DNA of 64,000 nt from contig NZ_SMFL01000005.1 of assembly GCF_004349265.1 (NCBI RefSeq), positions 594,080 to 658,079 on the forward strand, written 5' to 3'. Shown here one piece after another: positions 37,966-46,323 of this stretch. Position 1 is the stretch's first letter; each line of letters begins with the position of its first letter. The DNA comes from Dyadobacter psychrotolerans. Lineage in GTDB: Bacteria > Bacteroidota > Bacteroidia > Cytophagales > Spirosomataceae. Both the position numbers and the translations under genes were made by a program. The notes below the pieces were generated by a model that worked only from the letters and a program-made list of their open reading frames with translations, was not told where the DNA came from and made no database searches.

Positions 37966-38281
37966 TTCTTACCGCGTTAAGTTTAAGATGGGTTTAGGAA
38001 TATTACTAATGTTTGCAAGTGCACATTTTAGCTTAAAAGGTATTTAGCGGATGATGGATCTGTACGGATTTATTCGTTTTCAGTGGCTGCTATAAAAAGC
38101 AGTGGATCCTTGAAAAAGCTTTGGTAAACCGGTCCTTAGAAATGGTTGGTATATTGTAATAACACCATTATAAATTTGGATTATTAAATTCAATAGCAAA
38201 GAGCGCGACGCAGGAACTTTGTAACCTTCAAAAAGATAAAATTTTTCATATAAAAATGATAAAATTTTAATTGATTGATTA
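37966..38281 (-). promoter_or_regulatory. Leader region of the PUL with a candidate ECF-sigma promoter motif
   Basis: This 316-base gap between the sigma factor stop and the SusC start contains no gene. At 38213-38240 (core TTTGTAACCTTC, 38218-38229 on the plus strand; GAAGGTTACAAA read in the direction of transcription) it shares a 12-base identical core and similar flanks (GGAA before it, an A-rich GAT-AAAA after it) with a site upstream of fecR at 40017-40047. The pairing of sites upstream of both units controlled by one sigma/anti-sigma system is the expected layout of an autoregulated ECF regulon. The leader from the motif to SusC would be about 250 bases. Confidence 0.55.
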
Positions 38282-38875
38282 TCAGATTAATAGCGGGAAA
38301 ATAGAAAGCACAGAAGTGAGAGCGATTTTTTCACTCAGCGAGTGGCGCAGCGTTTTAATTGCCCGGTATATCGTATTGCGAAGTATCTGATAATCCAGAC
38401 CCGTCACCGTGGTAATCTGCTCATAGCTTAACTTTTGGAAAAAGCGAAGAAAAATAATTTCCTGCTGGCGGGCGGGCAGCAGTCTGACTGCATGCTGTAA
38501 TTTTAAATGAACATCTTCTTTGTACTCGTCGGCGAAAAGACTTTCATGGCTGGCAAAAGAGAGCGCCTCCTCAGAGAAAACATCTGTTGACTGCCGGGCA
38601 TGAAGCAGATCTTTCAGGATGATACGTCTGAGCGAAACCATCAGGTAGTATTTAACGGAGTCGGGAACAGACAGGTTTTGGCGCCGGTTCCAGATATTGA
38701 TAAAAAGCTCCTGAACAGCGTCCTGAACCATATCGCGGTTGTAGGTAACCGAAAGTCCATACTTTAAGAGGTAATCGGCGTATCTTTCATAAAAAAAGGC
38801 AAGCGCCTGCTGATCTCCGTTCAGGAGTTTGTGCCAATGTTTGGTCTCGTCGGCATTAGTTGAACACAGTGGCAT
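38282..38875 (-). CDS. ECF-type RNA polymerase sigma factor (FecI-like, Bacteroidota group)
   Basis: From ATG 38875 it has 197 residues (a TTG codon precedes it). Region 2 is visible as DQQALAFFYERYADYLLKYG and DMVQDAVQELFINIWNRR (about residues 20-67). Region 4 is RQQEIIFLRFFQKLSYEQITTVTGLDYQILRNTIYRAIKTLR (about 135-180), a helix-turn-helix for the minus-35 element. It should direct RNA polymerase to the SusC operon when released by the FecR protein encoded 86 bases upstream. The C-terminus is slightly hydrophobic (ALTSVLSIFPLLI). Confidence 0.93.
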   Translation of the reverse strand: MPLCSTNADETKHWHKLLNGDQQALAFFYERYADYLLKYGLSVTYNRDMVQDAVQELFINIWNRRQNLSVPDSVKYYLMVSLRRIILKDLLHARQSTDVFSEEALSFASHESLFADEYKEDVHLKLQHAVRLLPARQQEIIFLRFFQKLSYEQITTVTGLDYQILRNTIYRAIKTLRHSLSEKIALTSVLSIFPLLI

Positions 38876-38961
38876 CAATAGACGTTTTAGGAAAGTTAAC
38901 GGTTTGTATAATAATAAAAGGATAAATTATCTCTAATTTAATATCCCTGATTTATTTTGCC

Positions 38962-39960
38962 TTACCTGATGTGGTAGCCCGTTCCGATTTTGACTACCTG
39001 AAGCGGATACATCTTTTTAAGTTTGTCAAAAAGAATCTGTGAAGAATCGCTGGGAAATGAGCCGGTAAACCGCTGGTCCTGCAGGGCAGTATTATCGATA
39101 ATAACTTCGATATCGTAGAGGTCCTTCATCATCTCAGAGAGCTCTTTTAAAGACTTACGGCGGAAAATAATCACTTTGTTTTTCCAGGAAGCATACTGGG
39201 CGACATCTACTTTTTGTTTGTAAAGCGGATTTTTTGCGCCTGACTGACTGACGCTTTCACCCGGTTTTAAAACAACTGTATTGGCTTTGTTGTAGGTATC
39301 AACCACTTTAACCGCTCCGTGGGCGAGCGCAACATTGACTGCCCCCCTTCGGTTTGCCACATTAAAGGCTGTTCCCAGCACCTGAATCGAAAGATCATTG
39401 GCATGCACGATAAAAGGGACTTTTTTGCCGTCTACCATTTTTTTGCTGACCTCAAAAAAGGCCTCGCCTTCAACCCAGATTTCCCGCTTTTGATCAAAGG
39501 AATTTTCGGCATAGGAAAGTCTGGAATTGGCATTCAGGGTAATCAATGAGCCGTCTGAAAGCGTTATTTTTTTGATCTGTCCAAAAGAAGTAGCGATTTG
39601 ATGCAAATCGTTTTGTTTGATTATAACTGCGATCGTGCTCAGAACCAAAAGCAAGCTGGCGGCTGAAAGCCAGGATTTCCAATGCAGTGACCGTAGTAAG
39701 GAATGCTTTGCGACACGCGGGTGATTGACCCCGTTTTCAATATTTGCCCAAATAGCAGACCGCTCCTGATCGCTCCACTTTTCGGTAAACTCAAAGCTGC
39801 CCGCCAGTTCTATGGCTTGCGCGATGACCTGGTGCCGGTCTGGGTTTTGCTGGATCCAATGCTTCCAGAATGAATCATTCTGCTCATCGGGAGCCAGGAT
39901 CCATTGCTGAAAAAAATTATCTGCCAAAAAATCTTCAACAGTAAAATGTCTATATTTCAT
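38962..39960 (-). CDS. FecR-family anti-sigma factor
   Basis: From ATG 39960 it has 332 residues (a TTG at 39975 would add five). The cytoplasmic N-terminus (FTVEDFLADNFFQQWILAPDEQNDSFWKHWI) is the sigma-binding part. A transmembrane helix WLSAASLLLVLSTIAVII at about 86-103 is followed by the FecR domain (KITLSDGSLITLNANSRLSYAE, WVEGEAFFEVSK, VLGTAFNV, VLKPGESV) and a C-terminal DUF4974-like domain (DLYDIEVIID...FTGSFPSD) that meets the STN domain of the receptor. Here fecR is upstream of the sigma gene, the reverse of the usual Bacteroidota order. Confidence 0.94.
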   Translation of the reverse strand: MKYRHFTVEDFLADNFFQQWILAPDEQNDSFWKHWIQQNPDRHQVIAQAIELAGSFEFTEKWSDQERSAIWANIENGVNHPRVAKHSLLRSLHWKSWLSAASLLLVLSTIAVIIKQNDLHQIATSFGQIKKITLSDGSLITLNANSRLSYAENSFDQKREIWVEGEAFFEVSKKMVDGKKVPFIVHANDLSIQVLGTAFNVANRRGAVNVALAHGAVKVVDTYNKANTVVLKPGESVSQSGAKNPLYKQKVDVAQYASWKNKVIIFRRKSLKELSEMMKDLYDIEVIIDNTALQDQRFTGSFPSDSSQILFDKLKKMYPLQVVKIGTGYHIR

Positions 39961-40016
39961 CTTGAAAACGGACAAAAAGAAAGATGGATACGTAAACTAT
40001 TCCCAAGATTAAAAAA

Positions 40017-40047
40017 GGAATGTTTTGTAACCTTCTAAGGATGAAAA
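40017..40047 (-). promoter_or_regulatory. Candidate ECF-sigma promoter motif upstream of fecR
   Basis: On the minus strand GAAGGTTACAAA (plus-strand TTTGTAACCTTC, 40025-40036) lies 65 bases before the FecR start. The same 12 bases, with similar flanks, occur at 38218-38229 before the SusC gene and I found no third copy in the window. This would allow the sigma factor to activate its own gene pair. It also lies about 115 bases upstream of the divergent SGNH hydrolase at 40148. Confidence 0.55.
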
Positions 40048-40147
40048 TATTTAAAATAAACGATATTTTTCTTAACTGTTTGATAATCAAAATTATATTT
40101 ATCAAGTTTGATTTTTCTATTTCTTTAAAAGGATCGGCGTTATAGTT

Positions 40148-41545
40148 ATGAGAAGACATTGCAGAATTTTTATCCTTGTTTTGACTTTACTGTCCCTGCA
40201 CGGGCAGTCTTTTGCACAGAAACAAACTGGGGCCGTCTTTGCCAACGGCGATAAGGTTTGTTTTGTGGGAAACAGCATTACCAACAACGGACAATTTTAC
40301 AATTTTGTCAATCTGTATTACGCTACACGCTATCCGGATCGGAAAGTGACTTTTATCAACTGCGGAATTTCCGGAGATGTAACTCAGGGCATTTTAAACC
40401 GCATGGAAAGTGATATTCTGGTTCACAAACCAAACTGGTGTGTACTGATGATTGGAATGAACGATGTCAGCCGCAGTTTGTATTCGAAAGCCCGGGCTAA
40501 TGAAGCGGGTATTGAAGAGAAAAAACAGCAGGCACTTGATCTTTACAACAGGAATTTAGAGATCATTGTAAAGAAATTACTGGAAGGGGGAAGAAAACTG
40601 ATCCTGCAAAAACCATCGATTTATGACCAGACAGGTACGCAGGCGACCGAAAATATGTTTGGCGTCAATGATGCTTTGAAAAAGTGTGCGGATTTTGGCC
40701 AGCAGCTGGCAGATAAATACAATCTTGTAACCGTAGACTACTGGACCATTCTGACTAATATCAATAAGACTGTGCAGCAAAAGGATTCAGCTGCGACCAT
40801 TATTGGTCCCGACCGGGTGCATCCCGGCCCGGAAGGTCATTTGGTGATGGCCTACGAATTTCTGCGTTCAACTGGCGCAGAAAAATATGTCTCAAAAATC
40901 GTCATTGCCAGAGATGAGCAAAAAAGCAACAAAGAGAGCCTTAACTGCCAGATCAAAGATATCTCTGTGAAAAAGGGTGAAATACAGTTTTCTGTAAAAG
41001 AAAATAGTCTTCCCTTTCCAGTCGATGCATCTGCCGGCAAGGCGCTTGATCTGGTGAATTTTACCAGCGATTTTAATCAGCAGATCTTAAAAATTGAAAA
41101 CGTCTCTCCGGGCAGCTACCAGCTGCTGATCGACGGCAGTCAGATAGGGAGCTTTTCTTCCGGGCAGCTAAAAGAGGGAATTAATCTTGCCGTTTTTAAA
41201 GACACACCCCAATATCATCAGGCGCTAAAAATCATGGCATTGCTGGCAGAATACCGAAAAAATCAGTCGATGTACCGAAACATAGTCACCATCCAGATCC
41301 ATCATTTGCCTGATAGTTTAAAGGATGCAGACCGCAGTGCGCAACAGGTATTTCTGGAAAAGCGTTTGGAAGAAAAATTCAAGACTTCGCCTCAGTTGAC
41401 TTACTACACCAATCAGTTTAAGTCCTATCTGGCAAACAAAAGCAAACAGCAGCAGATCATGCAGGCCATGCCTGAAATTATTGAAAAGGTTTTTGCGGCC
41501 AATCAACCCGTTGTTCACCGTTTCCGATTGGTATCAACGCCTTAA
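40148..41545 (+). CDS. Secreted SGNH/GDSL-family hydrolase with a C-terminal extension
   Basis: 465 residues with a signal peptide ending QSFAQ. SGNH blocks: VCFVGNSITNNGQFYNFV (block I, nucleophile Ser in GNSIT, about residues 35-50), NCGISGDVTQG (block II Gly), MIGMNDVS (block III Asn) and GPDRVHPGPEGHLVMAY (block V Asp-His, about 218-235). About 200 residues follow that look like a beta domain and then a helical tail. Members remove acetyl or other ester groups from glycans or lipids. It stands divergent to the FecR gene at the head of the lyase PUL, so an esterase acting on the same glycan is a sensible guess. Confidence 0.85.
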   Translation: MRRHCRIFILVLTLLSLHGQSFAQKQTGAVFANGDKVCFVGNSITNNGQFYNFVNLYYATRYPDRKVTFINCGISGDVTQGILNRMESDILVHKPNWCVLMIGMNDVSRSLYSKARANEAGIEEKKQQALDLYNRNLEIIVKKLLEGGRKLILQKPSIYDQTGTQATENMFGVNDALKKCADFGQQLADKYNLVTVDYWTILTNINKTVQQKDSAATIIGPDRVHPGPEGHLVMAYEFLRSTGAEKYVSKIVIARDEQKSNKESLNCQIKDISVKKGEIQFSVKENSLPFPVDASAGKALDLVNFTSDFNQQILKIENVSPGSYQLLIDGSQIGSFSSGQLKEGINLAVFKDTPQYHQALKIMALLAEYRKNQSMYRNIVTIQIHHLPDSLKDADRSAQQVFLEKRLEEKFKTSPQLTYYTNQFKSYLANKSKQQQIMQAMPEIIEKVFAANQPVVHRFRLVSTP

Positions 41546-41664
41546 TTACACCTGCCAGGTTTTCAAGATGCTAAAAATACGTGCAGATTTGGTTTTCGTA
41601 TATGAAACCGTTCCTTTTTAGGCACAGTTTTTATCCTTGTGGTGTCAAATAAATTTGGACGCCC

Positions 41665-42096
41665 ATGGAAGAGAGATATAAATTGATGCTGGCCGACATA
41701 TCAGCAGCCGTAGGTAATCTCGATAACGTTTTCACTGCCAGTGAATATAACAGCAGCCTGCCGCTGCTCTCATCCGCTAAACGAAGCATTGATTTATTAG
41801 AGCAAACCATGGCCCTTCGGGACTGTATCGTACGACTCAACGAGCTGTTTTGGCTTGTCGGGTCGCAAGGTCTTGATCCTGCGGAGTCAAAAAAGGGCAA
41901 TCTCAGGCTTGCCCTTTGTGAACTGAGCACAAACCAGACAAGCTATCTGGACCGGCTGCGGTATTGGGGAGATAAAACAGTGTCGGTAAGTGTATACAGG
42001 CCTTTTGCCACAAAAGTGAAGGTCAGCACGCTTCTGGAAGAAATTACTGTTTTGTGCCGGGTGCTTTCAAAAAACTATTTTTCTGAAAGCATATAG
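41665..42096 (+). CDS. Unknown 143-residue helical protein
   Basis: No family recognised. The protein is predicted mostly helical (MEERYKLMLADISAAVGNLDNVF, RDCIVRLNELFWLVGSQG), with no signal or membrane segment. An exact match to the Bacteroidota minus-7 element (TAAATTTG, 41650-41657) lies only 8 bases before the ATG, but without a well-placed TTG further up. Its stop abuts that of the convergent sensor kinase at 42097, and it lies in a group of signalling genes, so a regulatory or phosphotransfer-like helical role is possible but unproven (no obvious phospho-accepting His motif). Confidence 0.6.
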   Translation: MEERYKLMLADISAAVGNLDNVFTASEYNSSLPLLSSAKRSIDLLEQTMALRDCIVRLNELFWLVGSQGLDPAESKKGNLRLALCELSTNQTSYLDRLRYWGDKTVSVSVYRPFATKVKVSTLLEEITVLCRVLSKNYFSESI

Positions 42097-43401
42097 TTAG
42101 TTCTCTTCTGGTTTTATTTGAACAGGTTTATTAGGCTCTTGTTTTACCTGGAAACGAATTCGAACCAATGTACCCTGACCAGGTTTACTTTCTACGTCCA
42201 TGGTCGCTTTCAGCAGCTCGCAAATCTTTTTGACAATGAACAGGCCCAGGCCTTCACTTTCTTTAAAGGCATCATTTCCATCGTAGTCTGCGTGTTTGGA
42301 GTCAGGAAGCTGCAAGGCTTTTCCATCCGGATGAATTCCGCTGGTACCGATCGCAGGTTTAAGCTGACCGGCAAAAAATGCAGCCGGAGTATTTTGCTGG
42401 AAACCGGGCCCTGTATCCTGGATACTAAGAATCCAGCGGGAATCATTTTCTGTTGCCCAGGTAATGTAGACACCGCCTGTCTGTGTATATTTTAAAGCAT
42501 TGTGCAAAAGATTTTGCAGGACCCTTTGTATCTGCACCGGATCGCTAAACACTTTCAGGTGCTGCGGACCCTCACCCTGCAGCGTCAGATTCTTCGTCTG
42601 CGCCAGTGGCAAAGTGTTGCCGATAATTTGATTGATTAATGCCGCGGCATCAAACTGCTTTAACTCTAAAATTTCCTGGCCTGCCTCGATGCGCGCGTAA
42701 TCAGTAAGTTGCAAAAGCATTTCACGAATGGATGAAAGATTTTTATTCATCATCTTGGCAAGTTCGGAGCGTTCCTCACCGGAAGCCGGAATTTCCCACA
42801 TTTCAGAAGCCATCATCAGCACACTAAAGCTTGAGCGCAGATCATGCGAGCTGTGTCTGAGATGTTCGTTGCGTTTTTTTCCTAACTCTTCGAGTTGATT
42901 GAAAGCATTTTGCAGGTTTGCTGCCTGCTCAGCAGCCCCCGCTTGTCTGAGCTCATTGTAATAAAGCAAACTTCCGCGGTTTGCATCTGCATAAATTTTA
43001 AAGATCTGCTGCTGTACAAACTGTGCTGACTCCAGATCAGTTATTTTACTATTGCGCTCGAATGCATGTATTTCGTCTTGCAAAATGACAAACAGATGCT
43101 CTAGTTCGATCAATAGTTCAGATAGCTCATAACCCGTCTGCCAGCGGTGCAGGCCGTGTTCACTGGCAACCAGGATGGGGTCAACACTGATTTTCTCTCC
43201 CAGCAGTTTTTGGTTCAGAATATCAAGTAAAACCGGAATCTGATCATTAAACTCTTCTCTGGAAAAACTTGCTTTGCTGTTTAGATTTGTATCCTGCGAG
43301 CATACTACCCGCCATTTATTAAGCACGGCTTCTCTTCTTATGTTAAGAAAAGCGACCAGATCATAGTTTGGGCTTTGCTGGGAGGTTTTGTTTTTAGCCA
43401 T
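42097..43401 (-). CDS. Cytoplasmic sensor histidine kinase with RsbRD-like N-terminal domain and enlarged ATP lid
   Basis: 434 residues, no membrane helix. Residues about 15-160 (FLNIRREAVLNKWRVV, SEHGLHRWQTGYELSELLIELEHLF) look like the RsbRD N-terminal (RsbT co-antagonist) domain, a haem-globin-like helical sensor. A coiled coil leads to the H-box HSSHDLRSSFSVLMM (about 183-197), then N-box VLQNLLHNALKYT, G1 DTGPGFQ and G2 SEGLGLFIVKKI. Between G1 and G2 about 50 extra residues are inserted, rich in Gly, Lys and Asp. Its neighbours are REC-only proteins, which may be its phosphorylation targets. Confidence 0.9.
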   Translation of the reverse strand: MAKNKTSQQSPNYDLVAFLNIRREAVLNKWRVVCSQDTNLNSKASFSREEFNDQIPVLLDILNQKLLGEKISVDPILVASEHGLHRWQTGYELSELLIELEHLFVILQDEIHAFERNSKITDLESAQFVQQQIFKIYADANRGSLLYYNELRQAGAAEQAANLQNAFNQLEELGKKRNEHLRHSSHDLRSSFSVLMMASEMWEIPASGEERSELAKMMNKNLSSIREMLLQLTDYARIEAGQEILELKQFDAAALINQIIGNTLPLAQTKNLTLQGEGPQHLKVFSDPVQIQRVLQNLLHNALKYTQTGGVYITWATENDSRWILSIQDTGPGFQQNTPAAFFAGQLKPAIGTSGIHPDGKALQLPDSKHADYDGNDAFKESEGLGLFIVKKICELLKATMDVESKPGQGTLVRIRFQVKQEPNKPVQIKPEEN

Positions 43402-43662
43402 GGAGTGATAAGGGGTTTTAGACTTTTTTCATGCCTCTAATAAAGTTATGCCAGATTGTTAAGTATGGCATCCTAACCCGCCAAAGCGGAATATAAGGCG
43501 AAATTTATTGCGAAAATGAATATGTATAAACATTATTAGCGTCGTATATTGAAATAAGTACTAGTTTTGACGCCGCTAAAAGATGCTGGCAGGACTTAAT
43601 TTAGATCTTAGGGTCTTACAAAGAAATGGGCGCTCAAATGGCAGGCTACTTTATCAATTTTT

Positions 43663-44544
43663 ATGAACGCAGCGAAAAAGATATTTATCGTCGATGATGA
43701 CGAGGATGACCGGTTTCTTCTCAAAGATGCTGTTTTCAACGTAATTAAAGGAATTGAGATTATTGAAGCCTGCGACGGGATAGAATTGCTCTCGTTGCTG
43801 GAGGCAGAAGGTAATTTGGAAAACTGCGTTATTTTAATGGATATGAATATGCCCAGAATGAGTGGTCTTGAGGCTTTATCAGCCATTAAGGCAGAGGAGC
43901 ATCTGCTGCATATTCCGGTTATTATGATCTCAACGACTAATAATACGGATCTGATTGCGACGGCATACGCCAAGGGAATCAACGCTTTTATATCAAAGCC
44001 CTATCAGATCAGTGAATATGAGCAGCTGGCTGATGCGATCAGCGTTTGTTTTCTAAGAATTCCAACTTCACGGACAAAAGCACATCAAATTAAAAACATG
44101 GCATCCAAGAGTATTCTGGTTATCGAGGACAACCCCGACCAGCGGATACTAATGTCTTTGGCCTTAAGAAGCTGCATGCCACAGGTAAAAGTGATCAGTC
44201 TGGCAGATGAGAATATGGCTTTGGAGCATCTTGAATCACAGTGGGCCAGGTTGTCGGAAACGCCCCGGTTGATTTTGCTGGATCTTTATTTGCCAGACCG
44301 ACAAAATGGTCTCAGGATTTTAGAAAATCTCAAAAAGTTTTTAGCCGGCTGCAGGTTAATGTCCATACCGGTCATTGTGCTTAGTCATTCTGATAATCCT
44401 GTCGATATCAGAGAATGCTACCGCAGCCAGGCCAACGCCTATCTGGTCAAATCCGATGATTTAACCACATGGTTTTCGTTCTTTTCAAATCTTTGCCACT
44501 TCTGGATTAATACCATCAGTAGTCAGAACAAGCTTTTACGATAG
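43663..44544 (+). CDS. Double-REC response regulator without output domain
   Basis: 293 residues made of two receiver domains. REC1 (about 6-130) has the acidic cluster VDDDEDD, phospho-Asp in ILMDMNMPRMSG, switch Thr/Ser in ISTTNN and Lys in FISKPY. REC2 (about 150-285) has IEDNPDQ, LLDLYLPDRQNG, VLSHSDN and YLVKSDD. No DNA-binding or enzymatic domain is attached, so it probably relays phosphate or regulates by protein contact. It is divergent to the kinase at 42097 and convergent with the single-REC gene that follows. Confidence 0.9.
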   Translation: MNAAKKIFIVDDDEDDRFLLKDAVFNVIKGIEIIEACDGIELLSLLEAEGNLENCVILMDMNMPRMSGLEALSAIKAEEHLLHIPVIMISTTNNTDLIATAYAKGINAFISKPYQISEYEQLADAISVCFLRIPTSRTKAHQIKNMASKSILVIEDNPDQRILMSLALRSCMPQVKVISLADENMALEHLESQWARLSETPRLILLDLYLPDRQNGLRILENLKKFLAGCRLMSIPVIVLSHSDNPVDIRECYRSQANAYLVKSDDLTTWFSFFSNLCHFWINTISSQNKLLR

Positions 44545-44561
44545 AAAAATCACAGGCATGC

Positions 44562-45011
44562 TTACGGCTTTATGTCAAAATGCAACTTGTTCTCATCAAG
44601 CCAGTAATTACAAATCAGCCTTAACTGAGAGGTGAAATCTTCTATCTTATTTTGCTTGATAAGTACAGAATTTGCGCCAGCTTTATAACAAGCATCAAGT
44701 TGTGCTTTGGTAGCCAGACTAGTAAACACGACGGCAGGTAACGTTTTCCAATCAATGCGTGCACTTGGACTTTGCCGAATTAGTCTGAGAAGTGATTTTC
44801 CGTCAATTCCTGGCATGTGCAAATCGAGCAAAATCAGCCCAGGTATCGGACCATGGTAGCCCTCATCGGAAATATTTACCATGTGTCGGTATAGGGCTTC
44901 TCCTGATTCGAAAAAACGGATTGTGTGTTTTCGCAGATAATAACCGAATATGCTTCTGACAATGGAACGCTGATCTTCGCTGTCGTCAACAAAATAGATT
45001 TCCTTTCTCAT
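44562..45011 (-). CDS. Single-domain response regulator
   Basis: 149 residues forming one receiver domain: FVDDSEDQ (acidic pocket), GLILLDLHMPGIDG (phospho-Asp near residue 61), VFTSLATKAQ (switch residue) and SVLIKQNKIEDF (conserved Lys). Its C-terminal pattern (FTSQLRLICNYWL) resembles that of REC2 in the convergent neighbour (FSFFSNLCHFWI), so the two probably share ancestry and partner. Confidence 0.88.
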   Translation of the reverse strand: MRKEIYFVDDSEDQRSIVRSIFGYYLRKHTIRFFESGEALYRHMVNISDEGYHGPIPGLILLDLHMPGIDGKSLLRLIRQSPSARIDWKTLPAVVFTSLATKAQLDACYKAGANSVLIKQNKIEDFTSQLRLICNYWLDENKLHFDIKP

Positions 45012-45317
45012 AACTTTCCGTGAAAACGTTTTTGATATTTTTACTTACAAATTTCAGGCCACCGGTGCCCGGATGATGTTTTGGCGCCTTGAATAGGATT
45101 ACGCTTAAAAAACTGTAAAGTAAAAAAACAGCAGTATTATTGTCAATGGCATTGACGCAAAATTGTTACCACCGCTGTTACAACAAGATCAGTCAGGTTG
45201 AGCAGTAAGGTGTTTTTACCCTTTCAGGGCGGTGGGCCTTGTGATTCGTCTCAATTTTACGATTCAAATTCTCTGTATTCAAATCCAAAACTAAAAACCT
45301 GTTAAAGGGTCTATTTA
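45012..45317. other. Intergenic region with a 15-bp perfect palindrome
   Basis: 306 bases between divergent genes (REC protein and TIM-barrel protein). GTCAATG-G-CATTGAC (45142-45156) is a perfect palindrome with one central base. It is flanked by ACAGC (45129 area) and GCTGT (45173 area), themselves an inverted pair. This is the layout of a repressor or activator site for one of the two divergent promoters. No gene was seen. Confidence 0.5.
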
Positions 45318-46172
45318 ATGAAAAAGCTGCTAATCGTTGCTACCGTTTTATTCATCAATACTAATGTGATGTTTGCCCAGAAGGGAAAACCGTTGTTTCC
45401 CCAAACGCCGGGAATGGTTTCTTACACTTACCGGGCAAGCTTTGCCAAGGATGCCGCCGCCACACTGGACACACTAAAAAGTCTAGGTATAAAGGATATG
45501 GAATTTTCAAATCTGTTTGGAAAAACGGCAGCTGAACTCAGGGCGCTGCTCGATGAGCGGGGAATGAGATGTTCTTCCTTTGGTGTGAGCTATGAGGAAG
45601 CGCTTAATAAAACCGACCAGGTTGGGCAAAATGCCAAAACATTAGGTGCTAAATTTGTCCGTGTTGCCTGGGTGCCGCATAAGGGTGCGTTCACGCTGGA
45701 TATGGCAAACCAGACAGTCGCAGATTTTAATAAGATTGGTAAAAAACTAAAAGACGAATTTGGTCTGACTTTCTGTTATCATAATCACGGTTATGAGTTT
45801 GAGAAATATGAAGAGGGTACGCTGATGGATTACATCATCACCAAAACGGATCCGAAATATGTAAGTTTTGAGCTGGATGTATTATGGGCATTTTTCCCGG
45901 GTGGCGATCCGGCGGCATTGCTTGAAAAGTACCCAACCCGATTTAAGCTCATGCACATGAAAGACCTTCGCAAAGGCGTGGAAGGGAACTTGTCAGGAGG
46001 AACGCCGGTGACCAATGATGTAGCGCTGGGAACTGGTCAGATCAACATTCCGGCTGTTTTAAAAGCGGCAAAAAAATCTGCAATTGAGCATTACTATATT
46101 GAAGATGAAAGTCCAAGCTACGGCACGCAGGTTCCACAGACGATGGCCTATCTAAAAGGGTTGAAAAATTAA
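45318..46172 (+). CDS. Exported TIM-barrel sugar isomerase/epimerase-like protein
   Basis: 284 residues with a signal peptide (KLLIVATVLFINTNVMFAQ). The xylose-isomerase-like TIM barrel (AP_endonuc_2 superfamily) shows CYHNHGYEFEKYEEGTLMDYI (metal-binding His/Glu, about residues 154-175), FELDVLWAFFPG, FKLMHMKDLRKG and YYIEDESPSYG at the C-terminus. Exported members are frequent in Bacteroidota and act on free sugars or keto-sugars rather than sugar phosphates; the exact reaction is unknown here. It is the only gene in its transcription unit, followed by a bidirectional terminator. Confidence 0.87.
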   Translation: MKKLLIVATVLFINTNVMFAQKGKPLFPQTPGMVSYTYRASFAKDAAATLDTLKSLGIKDMEFSNLFGKTAAELRALLDERGMRCSSFGVSYEEALNKTDQVGQNAKTLGAKFVRVAWVPHKGAFTLDMANQTVADFNKIGKKLKDEFGLTFCYHNHGYEFEKYEEGTLMDYIITKTDPKYVSFELDVLWAFFPGGDPAALLEKYPTRFKLMHMKDLRKGVEGNLSGGTPVTNDVALGTGQINIPAVLKAAKKSAIEHYYIEDESPSYGTQVPQTMAYLKGLKN

Positions 46173-46256
46173 TAGTCATCGTTGATCTCATTATGGACAA
46201 ATAGTTAGCTGAGCATTTAAGCTTGTAAGGATAAATTACGGCTAATAGATTAAAAT

Positions 46257-46306
46257 AAAAAGAGTTGGCGATAAACGGGGTATTTCCGTTAAAAGCCAAC
46301 TCTTTT
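46257..46306. terminator. Bidirectional intrinsic terminator
   Basis: AAGAGTTGGC (46260-46269) and GCCAACTCTT (46295-46304) form a 10-bp stem around a 25-base loop, with an A tract before it and T residues after it on the plus strand. It separates the convergent TIM-barrel gene and beta-barrel gene and can serve both. Confidence 0.8.
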
Positions 46307-46323
46307 CAGTTTCGGAAAGTCCT

